From contig NZ_LWLS01000124.1 in NCBI RefSeq assembly GCF_001905095.1, positions 1 to 38,491 of the forward strand: a stretch of DNA of 38,491 nt. The letters are read 5' to 3'. This DNA comes from Micromonospora sp. CB01531. GTDB taxonomy: Bacteria > Actinomycetota > Actinomycetes > Mycobacteriales > Micromonosporaceae. A model generated the notes under the pieces. The model searched no databases. It saw only the letters and a program-made list of their open reading frames with translations, and was not told the DNA's origin. The position numbers and the translations under genes are program-made. Of the stretch, positions 17,581 through 26,535 are shown in pieces. Position 1 is the stretch's first letter; every line of letters starts with the position of its first letter.

Positions 17581-18680
17581 GCGCCCGCGCCCTCGCCGTG
17601 ATCGCCGCCGGGGTGATCGCCGTACTGGTGCTGTGCGCCGGCGCCGCCGGTGCCCTGTTCACCGGCGGCGGCACCGCGTCGGCCGCCTGCTACAGCGCGG
17701 TCGGCCCGGACGGGCAGCCGCTACTGCCCACCCTCACCATCTCCCCACCCACCCGCGCCGGCGGGTGGGACAGCGAGCAGACGGCCAACGCCGCCGTGAT
17801 CGTCGCCGTCGGCGCGGACCTCAAGGTCCCGCCGCGGGGCTGGGTGATCGCCCTGGCCACCGCCATGCAGGAATCCACCCTGCGCAACCTGCCCGGCGGG
17901 GACCGCGACTCGGTCGGCCTGTTCCAGCAACGCCCCTCGCAAGGCTGGGGAACAGCGGCCAAACTGCGGGATCCCGGCTACGCGGCCGGGAAGTTCTACC
18001 AGGCGCTGCTGGCCGTTGACGGGTGGCAGGCCATGGCGCTGACCGACGCCGCCCAGGCAGTGCAGCGCTCCGCCTACCCCGGCGCCTACGCCAAATGGGA
18101 GGACGACGCGATCGCCCTGGTCCGGGTTCTCACCGGCGGCACCCCCGCCGGACCCGTCGATGGCGACCTGGAGCAGGCGATGAGCAACCCGCTGTGCCTG
18201 TTCGACGCAGGCGACGGCCAACCCGGTGGCGAGCAAGTTGCCCTGCCCGCCGGGTTCACCCTGCCGCCGGGCACACCGTTGCCGGTCGTGACGGCGATCG
18301 GCTGGGCCGTGGCGCAGCTCGGCACCCCGTACACGTTCGGCGGGGACTGCACCGCGGCACACTCCGGGATTCCCGCCCGCCAGTGCGACTGCTCTTCCCT
18401 CATGCAGCAGGCGTACCGGACCGCCGGCATCACCCTGCCCCGCACCACCAGCGAACAGGTCCACGCCGGCACCCCGGTCGCCGACTACCGCGACCTGCGG
18501 CCCGGGGATCTGCTGTTCATCCCCGGCAGCCGCGGCACGCCCGCCCGCCCCGGCCACGTCGGCATGTACCTCGGCCAGGGGCTGATCGTGCAGGCCCCGC
18601 ACAGCGGCGACGTCGTCAAGATCAGCCGCCTGTCCGCGTGGGCCGGCCAGCTCGCCGCCGTACGCCGGATCGTCCCCTGA
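17577..18680 (+). CDS. Secreted VirB1-like hydrolase: lysozyme-like plus NlpC/P60 peptidase
   Basis: A 367-residue exported protein that would open the peptidoglycan for the transfer apparatus. An N-terminal hydrophobic signal or anchor (about 4-27) precedes a lysozyme-like domain. This contains ATAMQESTLRNL (about 92-103) and DSVGLFQQRPSQGWGT (about 109-124), with the Glu of MQES as likely catalytic residue. The C-terminal NlpC/P60 domain has the nucleophile in CDCSSLMQQAY (about 274-284), the histidine in PGHVGMYLG (about 322-330), and a polar residue in QAPHSGD. Such two-domain enzymes are standard in actinomycete type IV secretion loci. The GTG start overlaps the upstream stop. Confidence 0.9.
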   Translation: MSARALAVIAAGVIAVLVLCAGAAGALFTGGGTASAACYSAVGPDGQPLLPTLTISPPTRAGGWDSEQTANAAVIVAVGADLKVPPRGWVIALATAMQESTLRNLPGGDRDSVGLFQQRPSQGWGTAAKLRDPGYAAGKFYQALLAVDGWQAMALTDAAQAVQRSAYPGAYAKWEDDAIALVRVLTGGTPAGPVDGDLEQAMSNPLCLFDAGDGQPGGEQVALPAGFTLPPGTPLPVVTAIGWAVAQLGTPYTFGGDCTAAHSGIPARQCDCSSLMQQAYRTAGITLPRTTSEQVHAGTPVADYRDLRPGDLLFIPGSRGTPARPGHVGMYLGQGLIVQAPHSGDVVKISRLSAWAGQLAAVRRIVP

Positions 18681-18692
18681 ACCTTTCGGCAC

Positions 18693-18711
18693 CCCGCAGG
18701 CCAGCTGCGGG
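18693..18711 (+). terminator. Short hairpin after the hydrolase gene
   Basis: CCCGCAG and CTGCGGG with a five-base loop lie 12 bases after the stop. There is no T-run; it is probably a weak terminator or a 3' stabilising hairpin. Confidence 0.4.
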
Positions 18712-18813
18712 CGGCCGGCCCACGCAGCCCGATTTCGGGCCGCCGACACCCGAACGAAACCTGACGGCGGCGGCAGCAGCGCCCGCCGACGACCACGAGA
18801 AGAGGAAACGACC

Positions 18814-19944
18814 ATGACCAGCTCAGACGACAACGCCGGTCGAGCACGTCCGGACAACCGCGGTCCGGGACCCGCCTCGGCAGCGGACACCTACCAGCCC
18901 GGAGAGCGGATCGCGCTCGAGTCCACCAGCGACCCGCACACGCGGCTGCGGCCCGGTGACGAGGGCACGGTACGTCGCTACGACCCGCACCAGCAGGTTC
19001 TCAACGTGCAGTGGGACAGCGGCTCGAGCCTGTCCATGCTCCTCAACGCAGGCGACCGGGTCCGCCGGCTACGCGACGCCGGTTGGGAGCGGCTGCTCGA
19101 CGCCCTCCGCGAGGCGGGCGCGGAAGCAGGCCGGGCTGCGGCCGAATGGTGGGCGCAGGACACGATCGGCGGACGGGCCACCGGCGACGTGACGGCGACG
19201 GCACGGAAGATCCTCACCAACATCGAAGCCGCCGGACTGGACATCGACGACCTGCCGGCCGCCGACCGGGACGACCTCGCTGAGGGTGCCACCCGCTACG
19301 CCGAGCACGCCCCGCCCGGTGCCCCCAGGTGGGAGGAGCTGCGGGGGTGGCAGCGGGACCGGGCGCGGTGGGCGTGGTGCGACGGCTTCGACCAGGCGGT
19401 CGAAGCCGAGGCGGCCCGGCAATGCCGCATCGTGCTGCACCCGCACGGTGACGACCGGGACCTGCGCCACGTGTACCCGGATCGGGTGCGCCTGGGCGGG
19501 CCCGGCGTGTTCGCAGGCGACTGGGCGTGGACGCCGAACAGCGCCGGGGACATGCGGATCCCCGTCGGGTTCGCCGGCACCCTGATCGAGACGTGGAACG
19601 GGTGGGGGGTGTTCACCTGCACCCGCGAGGTCGCCGAGGCGATCGTCGCCGACCAGCAGACCGCCCGCGACCGCTACCGGCAACAGCTCGCAGCAGAGGG
19701 TGTCACCGGGGATCGCCTGGACCGCATGGTCGACCAGTCCATGGGGCGGCTGTGCTTCGACGGCGACGTCATCGTCGCCGACGAAACCCGCGTGCACGAC
19801 GACCCGGACGCCATCGAACGCCTCGCTCCCGACGCGGAAGGCCGGTACGTCGTGATGGGCCGCGCCTGGACCTGGCTGCCGGTGCACCCCTACGACTGCG
19901 ACCGCATCGCCGGGCACATCCCCGACCCGCCATCGGCTGCCTGA
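18814..19944 (+). CDS. DUF4314-domain element protein
   Basis: A 376-residue soluble protein. Residues about 27-86 form a DUF4314 domain (PGERIALESTSDPHTRLRPG, then GTVRRYD and a WDSGS turn), an SH3-like small beta barrel common in proteins of actinomycete phages and conjugative elements. The remainder has a helical section (about 95-200) and a Trp-rich beta-rich section (about 210-365) that I do not recognise. ATG 18814 follows an AAGAGGAAA ribosome binding site. The gene is followed by genes on the opposite strand, so it ends this transcription unit. Confidence 0.7.
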   Translation: MTSSDDNAGRARPDNRGPGPASAADTYQPGERIALESTSDPHTRLRPGDEGTVRRYDPHQQVLNVQWDSGSSLSMLLNAGDRVRRLRDAGWERLLDALREAGAEAGRAAAEWWAQDTIGGRATGDVTATARKILTNIEAAGLDIDDLPAADRDDLAEGATRYAEHAPPGAPRWEELRGWQRDRARWAWCDGFDQAVEAEAARQCRIVLHPHGDDRDLRHVYPDRVRLGGPGVFAGDWAWTPNSAGDMRIPVGFAGTLIETWNGWGVFTCTREVAEAIVADQQTARDRYRQQLAAEGVTGDRLDRMVDQSMGRLCFDGDVIVADETRVHDDPDAIERLAPDAEGRYVVMGRAWTWLPVHPYDCDRIAGHIPDPPSAA

Positions 19945-20015
19945 CAGGCTCCCCGCCTCATTGAGCAGTTTCATCGTGGTGCGCCGTCTGCTGGCTACCG
20001 AAGCTGTGGGTCTGT

Positions 20016-20375
20016 CTACTGGCCGAATGTGTAGCGGAGGTTCGCGTTGATCAGTTCGTTGAGCCGCTTGCGTAGGTGTCCCAGCAGCGACGGGTCGGGC
20101 AACGGCTCGGCGACCAGCAGCGTCCAACGCAGCTGCGTGCCTTCTCCACCGTCGGACATCAGGTCGAAACGCACCTGAGCATCCGGTCGCCTAGGCCACA
20201 GCGACGACCAGACGACCAGGCGCGGCTGCTTGGCCTGCAGGATCTGCGGCGATTGCTCGTCGTCGAGTAGCCGCAGCCAGGGACGCGCCGGGTCGCGGTC
20301 AGGCTCGGTGAGCGCCTCGAAGACGATGGCCGGTGGGGGTGGCTGGCTGCGCGTGCGGCTACCGGCTTCGAGCAT
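20016..20375 (-). CDS. Probable SRPBCC-like small protein
   Basis: A 119-residue protein with IVFEALTEPDRDPARPWLRL near the N-terminus, a strand with LVVWSSLWPRRPDAQVRFDL, a GGEGTQLRWTLLV strand, and a C-terminal helix (LLGHLRKRLNELINANLRYT). Beta strands followed by a long C-terminal helix suggest the SRPBCC/START-like fold, whose members bind hydrophobic ligands. Nothing identifies the ligand. It lies 89 bases downstream of the minus-strand beta-propeller-like gene, and both interrupt the plus-strand element genes, suggesting cargo. Confidence 0.6.
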   Translation of the reverse strand: MLEAGSRTRSQPPPPAIVFEALTEPDRDPARPWLRLLDDEQSPQILQAKQPRLVVWSSLWPRRPDAQVRFDLMSDGGEGTQLRWTLLVAEPLPDPSLLGHLRKRLNELINANLRYTFGQ

Positions 20376-20464
20376 GCCTCAGACTAGAGGCGAACAGCTC
20401 GTCGTGACGAAGCACGCCTGAACAGCATGCGCCGTGGCGTGTCGCCCGCTCCCCACGATGAAGC

Positions 20465-21484
20465 TCACTGCCCCGGGACGCCATCAACAGACAGCTGGTA
20501 CCAGTAGTCGGCGGTGACCACATGCAGCACCGCTCCGCGGCCGATCACCGTCACATGAGCCGGAAGCGGGCCTCCACCAGGCAGCACGAGGCGGTACTCG
20601 CCGACGACGCGCATCGCCTGGCCCGCCAGCTCACCCACGACAAACCGGTCACGATCCGGCCCGTATCCGCCGAGCAATCCGACCCGGGTGCCGCTGAGCA
20701 CCAGAGCCCTCGCCCCGGTGACCTGGTTACGCCAACCGGTGACCGAATCGCCACGGATCTGCACGATCGGGAAGTCGCTGTAGTAGCAGGTCCAGACCGC
20801 ATCGTCGGTGACGTTGAGGGCGTAGCAGTCGTCGATCGCATCCCATTCGTTGTCCACGTGGGACGGAAACCGCCACGCCGGCTCCAGCTGAGGTGAGAAG
20901 CGAACCAACCCGCTGTTGCCCATCGGCGGAGCGGCGTCGCCCCAGCCGTAGTTTCCGTAGACGCCCTCATCGAAGTACCCCACCCACACCTCCCCGGAGG
21001 TGGTCGTGAAGACGTGTTCGATGCCGTCACCGAGCGTCGCCCGAGCCTCGACGTGTCCGTCGCTGTCGTAGACCACGGCATTGCGATCCGGGCCGTCGGC
21101 CCGCCACCGGCACCGGGCCCCGACCACCAGTACCCGCCCCTGCGGCAGTGGCTGGACCAGAGGGTGGGCCACCGTCAACCCGGTCAACGGGGTGACATCG
21201 GCAATGTTCCCCGCCTGCCTGCTCACCCGGGCGGCCACGGGTCGGGCGGCCGTGGGGTCAGGAAAGCTGGCCCAGCCGGGTTGGGTGGTGACCGATCGCA
21301 GCGCCGCCTCGTCCTGTCCTGTCGACCACAGCGCCACGAGGTCACCGGCAGGTCCAACCGACGCCGACACGAGGACGTCACAGCGGTCAGGCCGAACGAC
21401 CGGCACACCCTCGTCGAGTTCCCACGTCGGCAGCCTGCGGACGGTCTGCTTCCCGTTCCGCCGGCGGCCCTTCCAGCCCTTCAC
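20465..21484 (-). CDS. Probable beta-propeller-like protein of unknown function
   Basis: A 339-residue protein starting at GTG 21484. Repeated short strands ending in W or Y turns (GDLVALWSTG, GEVWVGYFDEGVYGNYGWGD, DAVWTCYYSDFPIVQI) and no membrane segment or signal peptide suggest a beta-propeller built of degenerate blades. No enzyme motif is visible. Similar uncharacterised proteins are, to my knowledge, common in actinomycete chromosomes rather than in transfer modules. With the downstream small gene it forms a minus-strand pair flanked by plus-strand element genes. Confidence 0.6.
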   Translation of the reverse strand: MKGWKGRRRNGKQTVRRLPTWELDEGVPVVRPDRCDVLVSASVGPAGDLVALWSTGQDEAALRSVTTQPGWASFPDPTAARPVAARVSRQAGNIADVTPLTGLTVAHPLVQPLPQGRVLVVGARCRWRADGPDRNAVVYDSDGHVEARATLGDGIEHVFTTTSGEVWVGYFDEGVYGNYGWGDAAPPMGNSGLVRFSPQLEPAWRFPSHVDNEWDAIDDCYALNVTDDAVWTCYYSDFPIVQIRGDSVTGWRNQVTGARALVLSGTRVGLLGGYGPDRDRFVVGELAGQAMRVVGEYRLVLPGGGPLPAHVTVIGRGAVLHVVTADYWYQLSVDGVPGQ

Positions 21485-21655
21485 GCCGATACCTCATCAC
21501 CTGATCCCATCCCAACGCCAGCCGATTCGACCCGCAGCAGACGCCCACCGTCGGAGGCAGGCCGGCCGCGAACAGAGCGCCCGCCACCACGCCGCCTCCG
21601 GCGCCTGTCGAGGGCGACATCGGAAACGACACCATTCACAACCAGGAGCATCAGC

Positions 21656-21958
21656 ATGTTCGATGACCGCGCCGAGGAGTTCGGCGAGTACGCCCACGAG
21701 GAGATCCTGCAGGCCCTCGTGACGCACATTCTCACCACCGCCGATTTGGACCAGCTCTGCGACGACGCCGACCTGCCCCACCTCACCCTCGCCGACGGCA
21801 CCCCGGTGACCATCACGTCCGCCCGCGTCTACCGCGACGCCGGGGTGCTGACCCTCGACCGCGGTGTGTGGCTGGAGCTGTCCGACGGCAGTGTCTTCGG
21901 CCTGACCATCGGCATTTCCCGCCGCCCACGCGGCGAGGTCACTCTCCGCCGCCGGTAG
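21656..21958 (+). CDS. Small acidic element protein, function unknown
   Basis: A 100-residue protein. ATG 21656 lies after a CAGGAGCA ribosome binding site; the same frame is open far upstream, but that part overlaps the opposite-strand gene and is not coding. It has an acidic helical N-terminal half (DDRAEEFGEYAHEEILQALV) and a beta-rich second half (TPVTITSARVYRDAGVLTLD). No family is recognised. It leads the group of genes that includes the MoxR/VWA pair. Confidence 0.6.
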   Translation: MFDDRAEEFGEYAHEEILQALVTHILTTADLDQLCDDADLPHLTLADGTPVTITSARVYRDAGVLTLDRGVWLELSDGSVFGLTIGISRRPRGEVTLRRR

Positions 21959-22041
21959 CCAGCCCCAACCCCGGGTCGACTTGATCGATCCGACGCTGGC
22001 TGCGTTCCTTGTCGTCGCCTGGTGGCGGCGACACCCGATCG

Positions 22042-22063
22042 GGCAGCCCTACGGCGGGCTGCC
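22042..22063 (+). terminator. Hairpin between the small gene and the MoxR gene
   Basis: GGCAGCCC (22042-22049) and GGGCTGCC (22056-22063) form an 8-base stem with a 6-base loop, followed by TCTGCTTG. It is a possible terminator for the gene ending at 21958. Confidence 0.5.
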
Positions 22064-22211
22064 TCTGCTTGATGTGAGCACTTCACGGAGGTTGCCGGGC
22101 CGACCCTGCCGCAGGGCGCGCCCGCCACCGCCGTCTCCGCCGCGCGGACACCGCACCAACCGCCGCGCGCCCCGAGACGGGTGCGCGGGCCCCTATGACA
22201 GGAGGACCCGT

Positions 22212-23335
22212 ATGGATCCTGCAACCCCACCCACCAGCCCCGCCACAGATGCCGCCGATGCCGACGCCGGTCGTCGGCCCGGCTACCTCTACCGGCAGGT
22301 CGCCGCTCACCTGGCCGCGCACCCCGATCAGATGTTCAAGGTCGGGGAGCTGACCACCGCGATCACCGCCCGCTCCACCGGCGCCGTGTTCGAAGCCCTG
22401 AAGAAGATGGCCGCCGCCGGTTACGCCACCCATCAGACAGGCCCGCACCGGTTTCAGATCACCCAGGCCGGGATCGACGCGGCCGGGGCGATGCCACCGC
22501 CCGCCCCGCGCACACCCGCAGTGGCCGAGGGGCAGGTCGGCGGCAACCCGTCGCACGCCCCAACGGTGACCTGTACTTCCCCCGCAAGCTCGCGGGCGCC
22601 ACCGACGTGGACGTGCTGCGCAGGCTGCGGGAGAAGCGTATCCCCGTGCTGCTCTACGGCCCGCCCGGCACCGGCAAGACCGCCCTCGTCGAAGCCGCCT
22701 TCCCGGACCTGCTCACCGTCGCCGGCACGGGCGACACGGTCGTGGAGGAATTCCTCGGCAACTTCATCCCCCTCCCCGACGGCGGGTTCGAATTCGTCTA
22801 CGGCCCCCTCGTCACCGCCATGCGCCAAGGGCGGGCGCTGCTGGTCGACGACGCCACCCTCATCCCACCGAAAGTCCTCGCCGTGCTCTACCCAGCCATG
22901 GACGGCCGCCGCGTCATCACCATCCCCGGCTACCGCAACGAACGCGTCGAAGCCGTCGACGGGTTCTACGTCATCGCCGGCCACAACCCCGGCGTCCACG
23001 GCGCCATCCTCACCGAAGCCCTCGCCTCCCGGTTCGACGTGCACATCGAGGTCACCACCGACTGGGACCTCGCCCGCCACCTCGGCGTCCCCAACCCCGC
23101 CGTCCAAGCCGCCATCGCCCTCAACACCGACCTCACCGCCGGACGCATCGGCTGGGCACCGCAACTGAGAGAGCTGCTCGGCTTCGCCCGCGTCCGTAAA
23201 ACCCTCGGCCTACCCGCCGCGGTGGCCAACCTGGCCGGCCGCGCCCCCGACGAGGACCGGGAGCAGGTCCTCGCCGCCCTCAGGCAGCAGTTCGGCGCAG
23301 AGATCACCCCGCTGACCCTCGGCAAACAACGCTGA
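22212..23335 (+). pseudogene. Winged-helix/MoxR-type AAA ATPase, frameshifted
   Basis: Two frames together make one protein of about 370 residues. The first, from ATG 22212 (GGAGGA upstream), encodes a winged-helix domain (VAAHLAAHPDQMFKVGELTT) and a Pro-rich linker. The second encodes NGDLYFPRKLAGATDVDVLR (from 22562) and a complete MoxR-type AAA domain: Walker A GPPGTGKT, Walker B-like ALLVDDATLIPPKVLAVL, sensor-like YVIAGHNPG and the arginine-finger region SRFDVH. Family members read straight from the RPNG-type segment into the ATPase, and the second frame has no start before GTG 22607. A net -1 (or +2) shift therefore lies between about 22490 and 22555. It could be a real mutation, an assembly error or recoding. 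MoxR ATPases act with VWA proteins, and one follows. Confidence 0.75.
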
Positions 23336-23359
23336 CCCCTCACCAGAAAGGAACCCCTC

Positions 23360-24955
23360 ATGGCTCATCCCCGCACCCACCGGCGCGCAGGCACCACCTC
23401 CGCTGTCGGCGACCCGGACTGGCAGGCCTGGTGCGACGCCTGGACCCGCCACATCCCGCTGCTGACCGGCCGCACCGACCTGTCCGTGCTGGTCGCGCCC
23501 GGCGCGGGCGGCGGCGCCCCGGCCTGCTTCTACCCCGACGCCCGCCGCATCGAGGTCAATGCCACCCACATCGGCGCACCCGACATCGCCAACCCCCGCC
23601 GCGCAGGCCACAAACGCCTGGTACCGGCCGCCTACGGGCTGCTCGTGCACGAAGCCGCCCACGCCACCCACAGCCAATGGAGGACACCGGCGGGCACCCC
23701 GCCGATCGTCGCCGCCGTCGCCGACCTCCTCGAAGAGTCCCGCGCCGAGAACCGGCAACGCGGCAGACGACGCGGCGACCGCCGGTGGCTACGCCACACC
23801 GTCACCACCCTCATCACCCCCGACGACGCGCCCGTCGACGACCCGTGGCACGCCGCCCACCTCGCCGCCCTCCTCCTCGCACGGGTCGACGCCCGCATCA
23901 TCACCGCCAAAGACATTCGTGGCGTGCGAGCCGCGGTCACCGCCGTCCTCGGGCGTAAGAAGCTGCGGCAGCTGCGCGATGTGTGGCGGCAAGCCCACAC
24001 CGTCGGCGACACCGAGGCCCAGGCCATGGTTGACCTGGCATGGCGGTGGTGCCGGATCCTCGACATCGACCCCCACCGGCAACCCGAACCACCCCAGCCA
24101 GATGCAGGTCAGTTCGCCGGCCAGCTCGCCCAGGCCCTCGCCGACTACCTCGCCCACGCCACCAGCCTCACCCCCGCCCAATACACCGCCGGGCAGATCC
24201 AATCCCGACACGGGACGCCCGCGACATGGACCCGCCGCGACCCCACCGACAGCGAACACGCCGCCGCCCGCACCCTGGCCGCCCGACTACGACGGGCCCG
24301 CACCCACCAGCCCGAACCCGACACCCGGCCCAGCCCGGTACCGCCCGGCCGGCTCCGCACCCGCCACGCCATCACCGCCCAGGCGCAAGCCGCCGCCGGC
24401 ACCATGCTCACCGCCACACCCTGGCAGCGGCGCGCCACCCTGCCGCCGCCGAAGCCGACCCTGCACCTGGCCGTGCTCGTCGACACCTCCGCATCCATGC
24501 GCGCCTACGCGGCGCCGATGGCCGCCGCCGGGTGGATCCTCGCCCACGCCGCCCGCACCAACCAGGCCACCACCACCATGATCGGCTTCGGCAGCCGCGC
24601 CACCCTGCTCGTGTCACCCCGCCAGCACCCCGCCCACGTCCTGCAGATGCGAGCAGTCGGAGGCACCACCGCGTTCACCGACGCGGTGAAGCTCGCCGAC
24701 CATCTGCTGCACCTGCGCCAACCCGGCAGGGTGCGGATGCTCGCCGTCGTATCCGACGGCGACCTACCCGACATCACACCCGCCCAACGCCTCATCACCA
24801 CACTGCATCAGGCCGGCTGCGCGGTGCTGTGGCTCCGCCCCGCCGACCTGCCCGGGCACACCTTCACCCATACCACCACCCTGCTGGTGGCCGACCCGGT
24901 GCAGGCCGTCGACGCCATTGCCGACGCCGCCGTCACCGCCCTCGAACACGCCTAA
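23360..24955 (+). CDS. VWA-domain protein with N-terminal metallopeptidase-like motif, MoxR partner
   Basis: A 531-residue protein. The N-terminal half has HEAAH (97-101) followed by Glu at about 125-130, the arrangement of HExxH zinc peptidases. The C-terminal half is a VWA domain with a complete metal-ion-dependent adhesion site: DTSAS (about 375-379), Thr in GGTTAFTDA (about 434-442) and Asp in VVSDGD (about 462-467). A basic low-complexity linker joins them. It follows the MoxR gene by 24 bases with an AAGGAA ribosome binding site. MoxR-VWA pairs act like chaperones for metal insertion or complex remodelling; what this pair works on is unknown. Confidence 0.83.
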   Translation: MAHPRTHRRAGTTSAVGDPDWQAWCDAWTRHIPLLTGRTDLSVLVAPGAGGGAPACFYPDARRIEVNATHIGAPDIANPRRAGHKRLVPAAYGLLVHEAAHATHSQWRTPAGTPPIVAAVADLLEESRAENRQRGRRRGDRRWLRHTVTTLITPDDAPVDDPWHAAHLAALLLARVDARIITAKDIRGVRAAVTAVLGRKKLRQLRDVWRQAHTVGDTEAQAMVDLAWRWCRILDIDPHRQPEPPQPDAGQFAGQLAQALADYLAHATSLTPAQYTAGQIQSRHGTPATWTRRDPTDSEHAAARTLAARLRRARTHQPEPDTRPSPVPPGRLRTRHAITAQAQAAAGTMLTATPWQRRATLPPPKPTLHLAVLVDTSASMRAYAAPMAAAGWILAHAARTNQATTTMIGFGSRATLLVSPRQHPAHVLQMRAVGGTTAFTDAVKLADHLLHLRQPGRVRMLAVVSDGDLPDITPAQRLITTLHQAGCAVLWLRPADLPGHTFTHTTTLLVADPVQAVDAIADAAVTALEHA

Positions 24956-25469
24956 CCAGCACTACCCCCAGCCGCCGCTGGCATTTCTGATGGCGCCGCT
25001 CGCGACATACAGCTGATCCCACATCCGCCCGCAACGGGCGTATCCAGCTGCGGCTGACCCACCAATCTCCCATCACACGGCCGTTGCCCGGCCACCGCGC
25101 ACCCGTCGCGCACCCCGCGGGCACGGCCGTACGGCCGTGCCCGCGGCGCGACCAACGGCACCGAACAGGCCACCGGCCTCGTGGCCGCCTTCACCAACAC
25201 CGCCGCTGCAGCGCCGACCTGGACGTGGCCCTGCACAGCTGGGCAACGCCGCCACCTCCCTGCCGCGGTCGCCGCCATCCACTGCGGCCCCGTCATCGAC
25301 AGCGCCTCGGCCTCGGCACCCTCCCGGCTCACCGCAGCTGACCGGCCCCCGACCTGGCCGCACTGCCGGTAGCAGCCGCGCGCCGTGACCTGCCGGCTTC
25401 ACCACCGCGAGCTCCGCACGCCCCATCCGACGGCTGCGGAGCCCCTTACTGCGAAGGAGTTATCCCGCC
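24956..25469. other. Non-coding region with a long palindrome and a possible gene remnant
   Basis: No intact gene is visible in these 514 bases. A 32-base perfect palindrome lies at 25115-25146. From about 25181 to 25375, pieces of protein-like sequence appear in all three plus frames in turn (VAAFTNTAAA, then ADLDVALHSW, then GNAATSLP, then AAVAAIHCGPVIDSA), as if a small gene had decayed by frameshifts. The AAGGAG at 25452-25457 serves the next gene. Confidence 0.4.
25105..25152. repeat. Long GC palindrome (cruciform/hairpin)
   Basis: CCGCGGGCACGGCCGT (25115-25130) is followed directly by its reverse complement (25131-25146) with no loop. GTCGCG (25105-25110) and CGCGAC (25147-25152) extend the pairing, leaving four unpaired bases on the left. 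It lies about 160 bases after the VWA gene. There is no T-run. It could be a bidirectional terminator or a protein-binding or DNA-processing site. Confidence 0.7.
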
Positions 25470-26459
25470 ATGACGCACGACCATCCGGCCCGGCTGCCGC
25501 TGGCCTCGATCAGCGACCTGCTCGCCGCCGTGCCCTACCTGCTCGGCTTCCACTCCACCGACAGCCTCGTCACCGTCGGCCTCACCGGCCGCCGCATCAC
25601 CGTGGCCGGCCGCACCGACCTCCCCGAGCCCGCCACGGTCACCGCCTGGGTGCACGCCGCCGGACGGCAGCACATCGCCCTGCTGCGCAACGTCGACGCC
25701 ACCACCGCGATCCTCATCGGCTACGGACCCGCCACCACCGTCACCCCGGTCATCGACGCCCTCACCCCACACCTGCACGCGGCAGGCATCACCATCCTCG
25801 ACACGCTGCGGGTCACCGAGGGCCGCTACCACTCCTACCAATGCCAGGACCCGCACTGCTGCCCACCCGACGGAGTGCCGTTCGACCCGCACCACAGCCC
25901 CACCGCAGTGCACGCGATCGTCGCCGGGCAGACCGCCCTGCCGGACCGGGCCGCCCTGGTAGCCAGCGTCGCCCCCATTCATAGCGTCGGCATGGCCGCG
26001 GCGAGCCGGCGGGCGCAGGAACGCGCGTTCACCGCGCAGACCTCCGGAGGGCGGGCGGCGCTCATCCGCGCCGGCAGAAAAGCCGTCGACGAGGCGTTCA
26101 CCCGCTACGCCACCGACGCCGTCCTCACCTACAACTAGGTGGCCTGGCTGTCCGTCCTGCTCGCCGACATCGCCGTCCGCGACTACGCGGGGGAGGCCAC
26201 CGGCGACCAGCTGTGGCACCTCGCCCTGTGGACCGACCTCACCCGCCGCGCCACCCCCGCCTACGCCGCCGCCCCCGCAACGTTGCTCGCCCTCACCGCC
26301 TGGCAGCAAGGCCAAGGCGCCCTCGCCTCCGTCGCCCTCAACCGCGCCCTCGCCGCCGACCCCCACTACCGCCTCGCCCGGCTCATCGACCACGCCCTAC
26401 GACACGGCATCCCACCCAACGCCCTCAACGGCGGGCCCACCGGCAACCCCACCCCGTAA
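25470..26459 (+). pseudogene. DUF4192 protein interrupted by an in-frame amber codon
   Basis: The 222 residues from ATG 25470 have the DUF4192 signature (ISDLLAAVPYLLGFHSTDSL, CQDPHCCP, VASVAP). The frame meets TAG at 26136-26138, immediately after TYN. It then continues in the same frame for 106 residues (AWLSVLLADIAVRDYAGEAT, HLALWTDLTRRATPAY, ALASVALNRALAADP), which is the normal C-terminal half of the family. A single base change in a sense codon, for example GAG or CAG, explains it. GTG 26139 directly follows the stop, so separate translation of the second half by reinitiation is possible. DUF4192 proteins are common on actinomycete conjugative elements; their role is unknown. Confidence 0.85.
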
Positions 26460-26535
26460 CCGACTGACCCACGACGACCGGGGTGGCCGGCGCCCGCCGG
26501 TCCACCCGGTTCCGATCACCTCAAGGAGAGCCCCG

